A program made the position numbers and the translations under genes. A DNA stretch of 64,000 nucleotides from Dokdonella sp. (lineage in GTDB: Bacteria > Pseudomonadota > Gammaproteobacteria > Xanthomonadales > Rhodanobacteraceae), in the NCBI RefSeq assembly GCF_019634815.1, contig NZ_JAHCAP010000006.1, positions 1 to 64,000 on the forward strand, written 5' to 3'. A model generated the notes under the pieces. The model searched no databases and was not told where the DNA came from. It saw nothing but the letters and a program-made list of their open reading frames with translations. Shown in pieces: positions 38,226-48,800 of this stretch; within the stretch, counting starts at the first letter, position 1; every line of letters begins with the position of its first letter.

Positions 38226-40367
38226 ATGGCTCAAGGCCCTCGCCTCTTTCCGCTTGCACTGTTGCTCGGATTCACGCTGCCTCTCCTGGCGAAAGCACAG
38301 CCTTGGAACTACTACCCGCCGCTACAGGAGCCGGCCAAATCCGGACTGGTGGTTGGTGATTTTGACGGGGACGGGCAGGACGAGGCCGTGTTCTCTGGCC
38401 TTGCCCGAACCCGGGACGGCATCACAGACCAGTACCTGCTCGGCGTGTTGGGTGGCGAGACTGGCATTTCGCAGCAATTGCGGTCGGCCACAGTGCTTCC
38501 GGTCCACGGCTACTGGGCCACGCTTGCGCGTGGACAGATGCCCAACGGAAAAAGCTTCATCGCATACCTCACCGACGAACCGGATGATGAGAGTCATGTC
38601 CTCATCTATTCCGGCGTTCCACTGCGCCTGCAGCGATCGATCGCCACCCCCGGTCTGATACGCATCCGGGCGGTATTCGACCCGACAGGCACAGGCACGC
38701 AAAAAGCCCTCGGCTTGGTCGAAGACCCACAAAATCCGTTCTACAAGCTCCCCGCGATCTTCGATCTTGCCAGCGGCGAGCGCGAATGGGTTGGCACTGA
38801 ACGTACCTACGACGTGGCGGTCGCCCCGCTTGGGGCGGGCGGCGCCCTCAAGCTCATCATCGGCAGTGTGCCGGGGCGGATCCTCGATGCAGGCACGCGC
38901 GCACTCGAGTGGAGTTGGGGCCCGGGGTTTGGCCGCGAGATCACGACAGGCCGGTTCGGACAGCAAGGTCGGTTTGGTTTTGCCGCTGCCAACACGCAGG
39001 TGGACAGTGTCGACGTGTTCTCCAGCCAACCCTACGCATACGTGCGGACTTTCGAAGCCCCGCCATACATGACGCAGGTCATCGCCATGCCGCAGGCCGG
39101 ACCGACCGGAGACCTCATTGGATTTGCCGGGAGAAATCTCGAGAGTCCATACGGTGGCAAGGTGTCGAGCTACCAGCCGACGACCGGCTATCTGGTACGC
39201 AGCTCATTGCTCGATTGTGGTGCGCCCGATGCGGCGGCGGTGGGAAGCATTGATGGCTTCAACCAACCGCGCCTTGTCTATGCGGCGGGCATCAAGACCT
39301 CTGCCCCGGATCATCTATGCGTGGCCAACCCGATGACCGGCACCACATTGCATGACGAGCCCGATGAAAGCGGGCCTTACTCGGCAGTTGCGCGGGGAGA
39401 GGTTGCCGGCACCGGTGCTGACGAGCTGGTGATGGTTGCCCGCGTTGGCTCCGACTCTCATTTGGGGCCAACCATACGCGTTCTCGATGCCACGCAGGGC
39501 AAGGTGCTGCGCGAAACGCGAATTGCGGAAGCCATGTACTCGTTCACCACCCCGCGAGTCGCGTTGGCACAAGTCGATGGCGATGCGCCCCTCGAGATCA
39601 TCTTCGCCCAAGGCGGTGGCGCAATGAACGACTGGCGGATCGAAGCGTGGGACGGCTCGACCCTGCAGCGCCAATGGCGGACTTCAGGATTCGGCCAGGG
39701 ATTCCCGACATCGCTGGCCATGATCGATGCCAATGGTGATGGCGTTCCGGACGCGCTGGTGCTGAGCAGTGAGTCTCGCATAAGCCTCTTTGATGGCCGT
39801 GACGGGGCCGAATTGTGGCACTCCATCTCACTGCCGGAGTCAACGACGGGCGGCGTTGCAGGCTTTGTCGTCAGCGGCGTACCGCATGCAGCCATCGGCA
39901 CTGCCAATGGACTCTATCTGTTGGATCTCAACGCCCACGCGTTCGTTACCAGCGTGGTGGTCGACGGGGACATCACCGGCGTGCGCCAGTGGGGCGATGG
40001 TTCTTCTTGTCGGCTTGCCTTGACCACGACCAGCCCAAGCCTGGGCGTGCGCGCCTGCGACACGCTGGCAGTGCTCAACGACTGGCCATTGCCAACCGTC
40101 CCGACTGCATTCTGGCCACTGGCAATGAACGAACCTTCGTTTCTGTTTGCTGCTGCCGGGCAACTGCACACCCTGCATCCGGACGGCGTGGTCAGGAGCT
40201 TGCCGCTCCAGTTCGACGGTCAGTTGGCTGAAGGCAACCAAGGCGAATTGCGTGCGCTGCAGGGTGGGTCGGTTCTGGATCTCATGGTGGGGTCGAGTTC
40301 AGCGGTGATGCGCTTGCAGTTCAATCCAGATGCCATCTTCGTCGACAATTTCGAGGCGACGCCATGA
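38226..40367 (+). CDS. Secreted FG-GAP/VCBS-like beta-propeller protein A
   Basis: Encodes 713 residues from ATG 38226 (aaggaag upstream). Signal peptide: hydrophobic core, cleavage near AKAQ at about 25. The mature protein has repeated short beta strands and FG-GAP type calcium loops: VVGDFDGDGQDEAVF at about 42-56 and later IDANGDGVPDALVL. It resembles FG-GAP propellers of surface proteins. Ends with IFVDNFEATP, part of a recurrent C-terminal tail. It overlaps its paralogue at ATGA (40364), so the two are translationally coupled. Composition is lower in GC than the neighbours, suggesting a different history. Confidence 0.85.
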   Translation: MAQGPRLFPLALLLGFTLPLLAKAQPWNYYPPLQEPAKSGLVVGDFDGDGQDEAVFSGLARTRDGITDQYLLGVLGGETGISQQLRSATVLPVHGYWATLARGQMPNGKSFIAYLTDEPDDESHVLIYSGVPLRLQRSIATPGLIRIRAVFDPTGTGTQKALGLVEDPQNPFYKLPAIFDLASGEREWVGTERTYDVAVAPLGAGGALKLIIGSVPGRILDAGTRALEWSWGPGFGREITTGRFGQQGRFGFAAANTQVDSVDVFSSQPYAYVRTFEAPPYMTQVIAMPQAGPTGDLIGFAGRNLESPYGGKVSSYQPTTGYLVRSSLLDCGAPDAAAVGSIDGFNQPRLVYAAGIKTSAPDHLCVANPMTGTTLHDEPDESGPYSAVARGEVAGTGADELVMVARVGSDSHLGPTIRVLDATQGKVLRETRIAEAMYSFTTPRVALAQVDGDAPLEIIFAQGGGAMNDWRIEAWDGSTLQRQWRTSGFGQGFPTSLAMIDANGDGVPDALVLSSESRISLFDGRDGAELWHSISLPESTTGGVAGFVVSGVPHAAIGTANGLYLLDLNAHAFVTSVVVDGDITGVRQWGDGSSCRLALTTTSPSLGVRACDTLAVLNDWPLPTVPTAFWPLAMNEPSFLFAAAGQLHTLHPDGVVRSLPLQFDGQLAEGNQGELRALQGGSVLDLMVGSSSAVMRLQFNPDAIFVDNFEATP

Positions 40368-42565
40368 TCTCGACAATTTCCAGGTGCCTTGCTCGACAGC
40401 ATCGACTCGGTGTCAGGCGGTCTGCCATGTTCCCATTCGTGTTGGCCGTCTTCGCTTCCTTCTTGTCATTCGATGAAGCCTCGGCGTGGGACTATTTTCC
40501 GATGCCCGCGCGACCCGGCATTATCGGTGTCGTTGTTGGCGATTTCGATGGCGATGGACGAGACGAAGCCCTGATCGGCGGAAATCTTCCAGAGCTCGGG
40601 ACAACCCGCGGGCGGGCCGTGCTTGCAATCCTGGGTGGCGAAGGATCTCAGGCACGCGTACGCGCTCTGTCCATTCCAAGTAGCGAACCAGATCTTGCGG
40701 GGTTCTACCTCGAGGAAAACGGGCTTGTACTGGCACCAGCCATCGACGGACACGATCACGTAATCGCACACGCACGATCCGCCTCTGGCACGGACTCACG
40801 AATCGCAATCATGGGCGGGGTGCCCATGCAGGTGGAACGACTGCTGGTTGCACCGCCAAATCAACTGATTCCCAAACTGCATGCAGTCGCCGATGTCGAT
40901 GGCGACGGGCAGCCCGAGATCGTTGCGAGCCTTCAGGGCCCGGGCATGCAGTCGCTGCCTGCCATTCTGGATTGGTCGACCGGTGCGGCGAAGTGGATCG
41001 GCACTGTCAGTGCCAAGAGCATCGCAGTGGCTCAGCTTGATGCCGATCCGGCACTCGAGCTGGTCCTGTCCGGGACACCCGGGCTGGTCATTGACGGCAT
41101 GACACATGCGGTGGAATGGAGCTGGGCCGGTGGATTCAACAAATTCCTGCTCGCGGGCCACTTTCTAGATCCATCGCATACCGCCTTTGCGACGCTCGAT
41201 TCCGGCAATCCCTTGCAGATCTTCAGCGGCAGTCCCTACGCGCCGGTCACGGAGTTCCCCCCCGTTGGTTTGATCGTCGAATCCATGCTGACCTACACCT
41301 CACAGACGGGGAGCCTGGACCAGATCGTGGTGCAGGGCTTCGAGACTACGCTTTTTCTTGATCCGCTGAGCGGTGCGGTCATTCGGGAAATGGCGGGCGG
41401 TGAAGGCATGTTCGCGATAGGCGACCTGAACGCTCAAGCACGACCACAGCTCATGAATCTGGCGTACGCCAACGACGACCTCAGCGCCTGTCCATTCGGA
41501 GACGGCACGCTTTTCCAAGCGGACTCGTTCGATACAGGTCGATTTTTTCGCGGCACCCATCTCGACGATGGCAGTTGTCAAAAATGGCTGGGGAACCGCG
41601 GCTCGTATGCTGCACTTGCGCGTGCAAACCTGGCAGGGGCCGGCAGCGATCTGGTCGCCGCCTACAGCGAGGGCGACGTTCTGACCCTCTTCGACGCCGA
41701 TACGGGAGCGCCCCAGCGCGTGCTCAACTACGTTCTCGGCGAAGGTGATACCGGAACTGACGCACAGCCACACCTAGCCGTGGCAACGCACCTCGGCACG
41801 ACTCCCACGCTTGTTCTCGCCGCGGGTGATTCCGCCACAAGGGCGCTCGATCCGCTATCGCTCGAGGTCCGCTGGAATAATTCGGTTTTGGGGCGCTACG
41901 TTTCAGCAGTAGCTGCGATCGACACTGACGGCGACGGCAATGACGAAGTCATACTGGCCACTTCGAACGCCGAAGTGGCTGTGCTTGATGGCACGACGGG
42001 CGTGACGCTGCGTCAATCGGCAGCCGGCGAGGCATGGTCATCGCCAGACATGGTAACGTTTCGAAATGGCCAAGGTCAGGCCTACGCCTTGATCACCGCA
42101 GGCAATCGCTTCCGACTGGATCTCGTCGACTTGACTACGGCCACGCTGGTTGCGCAAACCAATGTCGGGAGTGCGCGCATCAAGGCACTCTGGCAATGGG
42201 GCGAGGGCCCGGACTGCCGCTTGGCCATCCTGGATGAGCAGTCTGCAATCAGCGTACGCGAGTGTGCATCCCTCGCCGAGATCAATCGCCGTCAGGCGCC
42301 GCCGGACACGGTCTTCGTTCGTCAGGGTGATGCCGCCGGCACCAGCCTCATCGTTGCCGCCGGTCAACTGCTGTACGAACTTGACGCTGCCGGCAATGCC
42401 ATACCGATCTCGAACCCGCTGGGCAATGCACTGGCCAAAGGTAATGCTGGTGATGTGCGCATTCTCCCGGACGGTCAAGGCTGGCAAATCACCGTGGGAT
42501 CGGATACGCAAATAAGCATGCTGGAGGTCGCTCCGGACCTGCTGTTTGCCGACGGCTTCGATTGA
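40364..42565 (+). CDS. Secreted FG-GAP/VCBS-like beta-propeller protein B
   Basis: Encodes 733 residues if the ATGA-overlap ATG at 40364 is used; this start is preferred because it supplies basic residues before the hydrophobic signal core, whereas an ATG at 40427 lacks them. Domain layout parallels protein A: VVGDFDGDGRDEALI near 57-71, VADVDGDGQPEIVA, DTDGDGNDEVILA, three calcium-loop-like elements among beta strands. The C-terminus is LLFADGFD, matching the recurrent tail. Probably exported to the cell surface or outside. Pair with protein A looks like a duplication followed by divergence. Confidence 0.85.
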   Translation: MISTISRCLARQHRLGVRRSAMFPFVLAVFASFLSFDEASAWDYFPMPARPGIIGVVVGDFDGDGRDEALIGGNLPELGTTRGRAVLAILGGEGSQARVRALSIPSSEPDLAGFYLEENGLVLAPAIDGHDHVIAHARSASGTDSRIAIMGGVPMQVERLLVAPPNQLIPKLHAVADVDGDGQPEIVASLQGPGMQSLPAILDWSTGAAKWIGTVSAKSIAVAQLDADPALELVLSGTPGLVIDGMTHAVEWSWAGGFNKFLLAGHFLDPSHTAFATLDSGNPLQIFSGSPYAPVTEFPPVGLIVESMLTYTSQTGSLDQIVVQGFETTLFLDPLSGAVIREMAGGEGMFAIGDLNAQARPQLMNLAYANDDLSACPFGDGTLFQADSFDTGRFFRGTHLDDGSCQKWLGNRGSYAALARANLAGAGSDLVAAYSEGDVLTLFDADTGAPQRVLNYVLGEGDTGTDAQPHLAVATHLGTTPTLVLAAGDSATRALDPLSLEVRWNNSVLGRYVSAVAAIDTDGDGNDEVILATSNAEVAVLDGTTGVTLRQSAAGEAWSSPDMVTFRNGQGQAYALITAGNRFRLDLVDLTTATLVAQTNVGSARIKALWQWGEGPDCRLAILDEQSAISVRECASLAEINRRQAPPDTVFVRQGDAAGTSLIVAAGQLLYELDAAGNAIPISNPLGNALAKGNAGDVRILPDGQGWQITVGSDTQISMLEVAPDLLFADGFD

Positions 42566-42604
42566 TCAACAAGCCGAACGCGGAAGCAAGAATGCGCGTG
42601 GGCC

Positions 42605-42638
42605 AAAAAGAAGAAGGCCCGCTTGCGCGGGCCTTCTT
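42605..42638 (-). terminator. Terminator of rpmB-rpmG
   Basis: A 12-bp perfect stem (aagaaggcccgc/gcgggccttctt, loop ttgc, 42611-42638) lies directly behind the rpmG stop (42641). On the minus strand the hairpin is followed by CTTTTTGG, a short T-run, giving a rho-independent terminator. It also bounds the plus-strand FG-GAP gene ending at 42565. Confidence 0.88.
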
Positions 42639-42640
42639 GC

Positions 42641-42805
42641 TTACTTGATCTTGCCTTCCTTGTACTCGACGTGCTTGCGCACGACCGGGTCGTACTTCTT
42701 CACCGCCATCTTCTCGGGCGTGTTCTTCTTGTTCTTGTCGGTGGTGTAGAAGTGGCCGGTGCCGGCCGAGGAGATCAGACGAATCTTGTCGCGCTTGGAT
42801 GCCAT
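42641..42805 (-). CDS. rpmG: 50S ribosomal protein L33
   Basis: Encodes 54 residues, the normal L33 length, with the family's [14 protein letters not shown] and [15 protein letters not shown] segments; the cysteine-free (non-zinc) form. ATG at 42805. It follows rpmB by 13 nt, the usual bacterial pairing, and ends at the terminator 42605-42638. Confidence 0.98.
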   Translation of the reverse strand: MASKRDKIRLISSAGTGHFYTTDKNKKNTPEKMAVKKYDPVVRKHVEYKEGKIK

Positions 42806-42818
42806 GGTCGTGTGCTCC

Positions 42819-43055
42819 TCAGATCTTTTCGCCGCGCTTGCGCAGCTCGGCAAGGACGGCCTCGATGCCCTTCTTGTCGATCGTGCGCAGCCCGTGGCTG
42901 GACACGCGCAAGGTGACCCAGCGCTTTTCGGCGGGCACCCAGAAGCGGCGTTCGTGGAGGTTCGGCAGCCAGCGGCGCCGCGTCTTGTTGTTGGCGTGTG
43001 AAACGTTGTTGCCGGATTGGAAAGCCTTTCCGGTGACTTGGCAAATCTTGGCCAT
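42819..43055 (-). CDS. rpmB: 50S ribosomal protein L28
   Basis: Encodes 78 residues, matching L28. Diagnostic start [10 protein letters not shown], the [13 protein letters not shown] segment and [14 protein letters not shown] are present; it is the cysteine-poor form. It is the first gene of rpmB-rpmG and lies behind the promoter 43224-43252 with a leader of about 160 nt. Confidence 0.98.
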   Translation of the reverse strand: MAKICQVTGKAFQSGNNVSHANNKTRRRWLPNLHERRFWVPAEKRWVTLRVSSHGLRTIDKKGIEAVLAELRKRGEKI

Positions 43056-43223
43056 GTCGGACCTCGTTGATCTTCAAGCCGACCTTGGCCAGGACGGCGG
43101 CGGCCCAGCGGCGACGTTGCGCCATGCGGTGCTGGAATTCCCCGGGTCGGCATCCGGCGCGGGCGGACCGCATGACCGGCCCCGCACGCCCGAACGGGCG
43201 ATGGATGCCACAGGGAGCCGCGT

Positions 43224-43252
43224 TTTATAACCGAACCCGGGCAGTGGCGCAA
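43224..43252 (-). promoter_or_regulatory. Sigma-70-type promoter of rpmB-rpmG
   Basis: On the minus strand TTGCGC (43252-43247) is followed by a 17-bp spacer and TATAAA (43229-43224). This is close to the TTGACA-17-TATAAT consensus and would start transcription at about 43217, leaving a leader of about 160 nt before the rpmB ATG. Confidence 0.65.
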
Positions 43253-43636
43253 GTTGTTCGCCGGTCTCGGGGCGAAGCAAGCCTTGGTCGCCGCGGCGGC
43301 CGCTTCAGGGCATGGCTGGGCTGCTCGCTCTGGGCGTGCCCGGGAACGCCGGACACCTTTTGCATCAGGGCCTTGCGCTGGAGCAGGACCAGGTTTCGGC
43401 CGGGATGACGGCATTTTGCGGGTTGTCCCGGGCTGGTGTCCTTGCCGATGCCAAGGGCGTTTGCGATGCAGATGCATGCGGATGTGCCGGCGCTGTGGGT
43501 GGCCTTGGCGCAGGCCTGATGTCTCGCGCTCGGGATGTTCCTGTGGGACATGCCCGCGGGCTTGCGCGCATTCGGACCGAGCCCCGAACGCGCGGCGGCA
43601 ATCAAGTTGCTCGTGGTCCGTTCTTGATCTGGATCG

Positions 43637-43664
43637 TTGTCGGGCCCTGGTGCAGGCCCGACAA
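43637..43664 (+). promoter_or_regulatory. Perfect inverted repeat upstream of tnaA
   Basis: A 10-bp perfect stem (ttgtcgggcc/ggcccgacaa) with an 8-nt loop lies 24 nt before the tnaA start and ends shortly before its ribosome site. It lacks a T-run, so it is not an ordinary terminator. It could be a regulatory leader structure, or a member of the gtcggg/cccgac REP family seen at 37-209, which has the same core. Confidence 0.45.
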
Positions 43665-43687
43665 TCGCCTGTCCACGGGAGAATCGC

Positions 43688-45061
43688 ATGGCATTTCGCA
43701 CCATCATCGAACCCTTTCGCATCCAGTCGGTTGCGCCGCTCCGCATGACCACGCCTGCGCAACGCCACGCGGCGGTGGTCGCCGCGGGCTACAACCTGTT
43801 CAGCCTGCATGCGCTGGACGTGATGATCGACCTGCTCACCGATTCGGGCACGGGCGCGATGAGCCGCGACCAGTGGGCGGCGATCCAGCATGGCGACGAG
43901 TCCTACGCGGGCAGCCCGTCCTACGACATCTTCCGCGAGGCAGTGCAGAACCTGTTTCCGTTCAAGCACGTGATTCCGACCCACCAGGGCCGCGCGGCCG
44001 AGAAGATCCTGTTCACCGCGCTCGGCGGCAAGGGCAAGGCGGTGCCCAACAACACGCACTTCGACACCACCCGCGCCAACATCGAATACAGCGGCGCACA
44101 GGCGGTCGATCTGGTGATTGCCGAAGGCCGTGACCCGGCCAATCCGCATCCATTCAAGGGCAACATGGATGTCGCCGCGCTGGATGCTTTCCTCGCCAGT
44201 CATCGCAATCAGGTGCCGGTTGCCTTCATCACCATCACCAACAATTCCGGCGGCGGCCAGCCGGTGAGCTTGGAGAACCTGCGCCAGACCAGCGCGGTGT
44301 GCCGGCGTCATGGCGTGCCGCTGTTCCTCGATGCCTGCCGCTTTGCCGAAAACGCCTGGTTCATCCGTGAGCGCGAGCCGGGCCAGCAGAACCGCGAGGT
44401 CGCCGACATCGTGCGCGAGATGGCGAGCCTCGCCGATGGCATGACGATGAGCGCGAAGAAGGATCCGATGGGCAACATCGGCGGCTGGCTCGCGCTCAAC
44501 GACGATGCGCTGGCCGAGCAGTGCCGCAATCTCTTGATCCTCACCGAAGGCTTTCCGACCTATGGCGGGCTTGCCGGGCGTGACCTCGAAGCGCTCGCCC
44601 AAGGCCTGCGCGAAGCGGTCGACCACGACTACCTGCGCTATCGCATCCGCTCGACCGCCTATCTGGGCGACGCACTGGCCAAGGCCGGGATTCCGGTGGT
44701 GCAGCCGATCGGCGGTCATGCGGTGTATCTGGATGCGCGCGCGTTGCTGCCGCACATCGCGCCGCTGCAATACCCGGGTCAGGCGCTCGCCGTTGCGCTG
44801 TATGAAACCGGCGGCGTGCGCGGCTGCGAAATCGGCACGGTGATGTTCGGTCGCCAGGCCGACGGCAGCGAAACGGCGGCGACGCTTGATCTCGTGCGTC
44901 TGGCGATTCCACGCCGCACCTACACGCAAAGCCACATCGATTACGTCATCGAAGTGTGCGAGGAAGTTGCACGCAACGCGAAGGCCTTGCGCGGGTATCG
45001 CATCATCGCCGAACCGGCCCAGCTGCGGCATTTCACCGCACGCTTTGCGCCGCTGGCCTGA
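43688..45061 (+). CDS. tnaA: Tryptophanase (beta-eliminating lyase family)
   Basis: Encodes 457 residues from ATG 43688, with GGGAGA upstream. PLP enzyme of the tryptophanase/tyrosine phenol-lyase family: [27 protein letters not shown], and PLP-lysine Lys258 in MSAKKDPM. Two positions favour tryptophanase: the C-terminal LRHFTARF keeps the His that tryptophanase has at 463 where tyrosine phenol-lyase has Phe, and GCEIG has Ile where tyrosine phenol-lyase needs Arg381. It would split tryptophan to indole, pyruvate and ammonia. No TnaC-like leader was recognised, and no tryptophan permease follows. Confidence 0.86.
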   Translation: MAFRTIIEPFRIQSVAPLRMTTPAQRHAAVVAAGYNLFSLHALDVMIDLLTDSGTGAMSRDQWAAIQHGDESYAGSPSYDIFREAVQNLFPFKHVIPTHQGRAAEKILFTALGGKGKAVPNNTHFDTTRANIEYSGAQAVDLVIAEGRDPANPHPFKGNMDVAALDAFLASHRNQVPVAFITITNNSGGGQPVSLENLRQTSAVCRRHGVPLFLDACRFAENAWFIREREPGQQNREVADIVREMASLADGMTMSAKKDPMGNIGGWLALNDDALAEQCRNLLILTEGFPTYGGLAGRDLEALAQGLREAVDHDYLRYRIRSTAYLGDALAKAGIPVVQPIGGHAVYLDARALLPHIAPLQYPGQALAVALYETGGVRGCEIGTVMFGRQADGSETAATLDLVRLAIPRRTYTQSHIDYVIEVCEEVARNAKALRGYRIIAEPAQLRHFTARFAPLA

Positions 45062-45076
45062 GACGCGGACAGCGCG

Positions 45077-45472
45077 ATGGGCGTGTTCGCCAAGGCGCTT
45101 GCGGTGTGGTGCGCAATCCTCGCGCTTGCCATCGCCAATGGCGCCCTGCGCGAAGGCGTGTTGATTCCACGCCTGGGCCTGCGTGCGGGCATGCTCGCCA
45201 GCGGTGTGCTGCTGTGCCTGGCCATCCTGGTCGTGACCGCGTTCGCGTTGCCGTGGCTGGACCTGCATGCAACACGCGAGCTCCTCATGCTGGGCTGCAT
45301 CTGGCTCGCGCTCACGCTGGCGTTCGAGTGGGGCTTCGGACTCTTGCGCGGCAGGACCTTGGCCGAGCTCGCGCAAGCCTATGCATTCAAGGACGGCAAC
45401 CTGTGGCCACTGGTGTTGCTGGTGACGGCGCTGGCGCCGTGGCTGGTAGCGCAGCTGGGCGGCATGCGATAG
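45077..45472 (+). CDS. Small integral membrane protein
   Basis: Encodes 131 residues with four hydrophobic helices (about 5-22, 38-58, 68-88, 105-125) and charged loops. It starts 15 nt after tnaA on the same strand, so it may be co-transcribed. No domain recognised; it is not a known aromatic amino acid permease (those are ~400 residues). Confidence 0.68.
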   Translation: MGVFAKALAVWCAILALAIANGALREGVLIPRLGLRAGMLASGVLLCLAILVVTAFALPWLDLHATRELLMLGCIWLALTLAFEWGFGLLRGRTLAELAQAYAFKDGNLWPLVLLVTALAPWLVAQLGGMR

Positions 45473-45513
45473 GGGATCGAGGCTGGGGTGGAAGGCAGTT
45501 GCGCAAGCACGGC

Positions 45514-45727
45514 AGCGGAGCAAGCTCCGCTCTACGACGGTGGTGGTGCGCGCTTTTGTAGAGCCGAGCTCGCTCGGCTCGGGGCGTGGCAACGGGGTAA
45601 AAAACGCAGCGGAGCAAGCTCCGCTCTACGAGAAGGTCGCGACTGCCGTCGCTCCTGCAACAGCGCGAGGTAGGAGGGCCGGAAGGCCCGACCTGACGCG
45701 CGGGAGCGGAGCAAGCTCCGCTCTACG
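45514..45727. repeat. Array of REP-type palindromes
   Basis: Three near-identical copies of agcggagcaagctccgctctacg lie at 45514-45536, 45608-45630 and 45705-45727. A reverse-oriented, slightly diverged copy (gtagagccgagctcgctcggctc) is at 45558-45580. A second family (gtaggagggccggaaggcccgacctg) is at 45670-45696. Each is a stem of about 7-8 bp with the loop caa/tcg. The rest of the 338-nt gap (45473-45810) shows nothing else. Such arrays are often spread by RAYT transposases in this order; none is encoded in this window. Confidence 0.85.
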
Positions 45728-45810
45728 GGAAGCGCGGGAGCCGGCGCCCGCACCTGCCGGCTTCGTGCTTCAATCCTTCCCTCACCGCATCGCGTGAATC
45801 GAATCGCGTC

Positions 45811-48800
45811 ATGTCCTCCTCAGAAGTGCTCGTCGCCACCGCCGGCCTGATCTGGTTGGTCGTGTTGTTTGCGGTCGCGCGCTACGGCGAGCGCCATCCG
45901 GGGCTGTTCGCGCGCCGCTGGGACATCGTCTACGCGCTGTCGCTGGGCGTGCACTGCACGTCGTGGACGTTCTACGGCACGGTGACGCAGGCCGAACGCT
46001 CGGGCTGGTGGTTGCCGCCGACCTTCATCGGCCTGATCCTGCTCTACGCACTGGGTATCGGGGTCTTGCTGCGACTGGTGCGGCTGGCGCGCGAACAGCA
46101 CGCCAGCTCGCTCGCCGATTTCGTCGCCGCGCGACTGGGGCGGCATGCGGGACTGGCCGCGCTGGTGACCGCGGTGACCGTGCTCGGGATCGTTCCCTAC
46201 ATCGCGCTGCAGCTCAAGGCGGTGGCGATGAGCTTTGCGCTGTTTGGCAGTGGCAATGGCCTCGACGCACCACCGTGGCAGGACAGCGCGCTGTACGTCG
46301 CGCTGGCGATGGCGCTGTTCGCGATGTTGTTCGGGACGCGCCGCGCCGCGGCCGCGGCACACAACCGTGGCCTCGTGCTCGCGCTCGCGTTCGAATCCTT
46401 GTTCAAGCTCGGCGCGATGCTCGCATTGGGCGCGCTGGTGCTCAGCCTGCCCGATGTCGATGCGGCGGTGCGCACGGCACCACGCGATGCCAGCGGGTTT
46501 CCCGCACTCATCGTGCTCGGCGCACTGGCGGCATTCACGCTGCCGCACCAGTTCCATGCTGGAGTCGTCGAGTGTCGCGACGCCGCCCACGTGCGCACCG
46601 CGCGCTGGTTGTTTCCGCTCTACCTGTGCCTGATCGCGCTGCCGGTGCTGCCGCTGGCGCAGGCGGGCGCGGCGCGCCTGGGCCCCTTGGGTGTGTCCTC
46701 CGACCTGTACGTGCTTGCGCTGCCGCTGGCGCAAGGTCAGCGCGGCCTGGCCGTACTGGCCTTCCTCGGCGGCCTGTCGGCGGCCACGAGCATGGTGATC
46801 CTTGCCACGCTCGCGCTCAGCCTCATGATCGGCAACCACTGGATCGCGCCCCTGCGCCTGCGCGGCGACTGGCTGCGCGGCGAGGGCGGTGATCTGCGGC
46901 CGGCGGTGCTGCGCCAGCGCCGCATCGCGATTCTCGCCGTCGTGCTGCTCGCTTGGCTGTACTCGCGTGCGGTGGTCGGCAGTGACGCGCTGGCCGATAT
47001 CGGTGCGCTGTCGTTTTCGGCGCTGGCGGGGCTCATGCCCGCGGTATTGATCGCGCTGTACTGGCCGCGCATCGGTGCGCGCGCGGTGTGCGCGGGACTG
47101 ATCGCGGGCACGCTGGTGTGGCTGTACACCATCGCGCCATCATTCCTTCCTGCCCTGCGCGGGTCGGCATGGCTGCCCGCGGCGCTGTCCGCGCCCGAAC
47201 TGTTCGGACTGGGACGCTGGAGCGGTCTGGCGCGCGCGCTCACGGCCAGTCTGGCGATCAATGTCATGGTCACGCTCGCGCTGGCACGCACGCGCTGGGC
47301 GCGCCACGGCGCGAGTGCGTCACCGGGCGAGCTGGCGGGCAGCGAATTGGCGGCATTGGCGCTGCGCTTCCTGCCGAGTGAGCGGGTCGCCGCGTTGGTG
47401 GATGCGACGCAGGTGAGCGCGGATGCGCGTCACGTTGCCGCGGTCGAGCACGAGCTGGCCACCGTGATCGGTGCGGCTTCGGCACGCTTGCTGATCGAAG
47501 TCGCGCGGCGCGAACGTGTCGGGCGCCTGGACGCGGTGGCCGACATCGTCGACCAGACCAGTCGCGACCTGCGCTTCAACCAGCGCGTGCTCGAGGCGGC
47601 GCTGGAGAACATGACGCAGGGCATTTGCGTGGTGGATGCCAAGCTCGATGTGGTGGCCTGGAATCGCCGCTATGAGCAACTGTTCGCCTATCCGCCCGGC
47701 TTGCTCAGCATCGGCCGACCGGTCGCCGAGCTGATGCGCCACAACATCATCCTCGGATTGATTGGCGAGGGCGAGGTCGAAGCGCGGATCGAGCGGCGTC
47801 TCGCGCAGATGCGTGCCGGAACCGCGCATCTGTCGGAGCGCCGCTTTCCCGACGGCACCATCGTAGAGATCCGCGGCAACCCGATGCCCAACGGCGGCTT
47901 TGTTGCCACCTTCACCGACGTCACCGCATTCCGTGATGCCGAGCGGGCGCTTACGCGCGCGAACGAGACCCTCGAGCAGCGTGTGGCCGAGCGCACCGGC
48001 GAGCTGGCGCGCGCGAGCGCGGCGGCCGAACGCGCGAATCTGGAAAAGACCCGTTTCCTCGCCGCGGTCAGCCATGACCTGGCCCAGCCCCTGCACGCGG
48101 CGCAACTGTTCACGCACGCGCTGGCGCAGCGTGTGGTCGCGCAGCCCGAGCGCGAAACCGTGGGCCATATCGGCAGTGCGCTGCATGCGGCCGAAGACCT
48201 GCTGGCCGGCCTGCTCGACATTTCGCGCCTCGATGCGGGCGGCATGCAGGCGCAGTCACGTGCATTCGCCGCTGCCGAATTGCTTGACGCGCTGGCTGCC
48301 GAATTCGCGGTCCTCGCCGCGGCCAAGGGTTTGCGTCTGCGCTGCGTGCGCAGCTCGGTCTGGCTGCACAGCGATCCGCAATTGCTGCGCCGGGTGTTGC
48401 AGAACTTTCTTTCCAATGCGGTCAAGTACACGCGCAATGGGCGCATCCTGCTCGGGTGTCGGCGCGAAGGCGGGCTGCTGCGCATCGAAGTATGGGACAC
48501 GGGCGCAGGCATCGCGCCGGCCGATCGCGACGCAGTGTTCGAAGAATTCCGTCGGCTCGACCGCGACGGTGCGGGTCTCGGCCTGGGCCTGTCGATCGCA
48601 CGGCGCATCGCGCAGTTGCTCGGCCATCGCCTGTCCCTGCGTTCCTGGCCTGGCCGCGGCAGCGTTTTCGCGATTGACGTAGCGCGCGCACACGCGCCGG
48701 CTCCCGCGATGCCGACCGCGACTGCGGTCGAGGCGAACATGCCGCGCCGCCGCGTGCTGGTGGTCGACAACGACGCACACGCGGCAACAGCGATGCGCGC

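Larger units (their letters stand above)
43056..43687. other. 632-nt intergenic region between rpmB and tnaA
   Basis: It contains the minus-strand rpmB promoter and long leader, and on the plus side an inverted repeat just before tnaA (43637-43664). No protein gene was supported: the open frames on both strands look like shadows of GC-rich noncoding sequence. Unusually long for this gene-dense genome. Confidence 0.5.

Noticed and set aside
43600..43687. A TnaC-type tryptophan leader peptide before tnaA
   Set aside because: No short open frame with a suitable Trp codon and ribosome site was found.
43888..45061. Annotation as tyrosine phenol-lyase
   Set aside because: The Arg381 and Phe448 equivalents of that enzyme are replaced by Ile and His, as in tryptophanase.
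42641..45592. Very long minus-strand frame ending in the L33 gene
   Set aside because: Only the last 54 codons match L33; the rest is antisense to tnaA and noncoding sequence.
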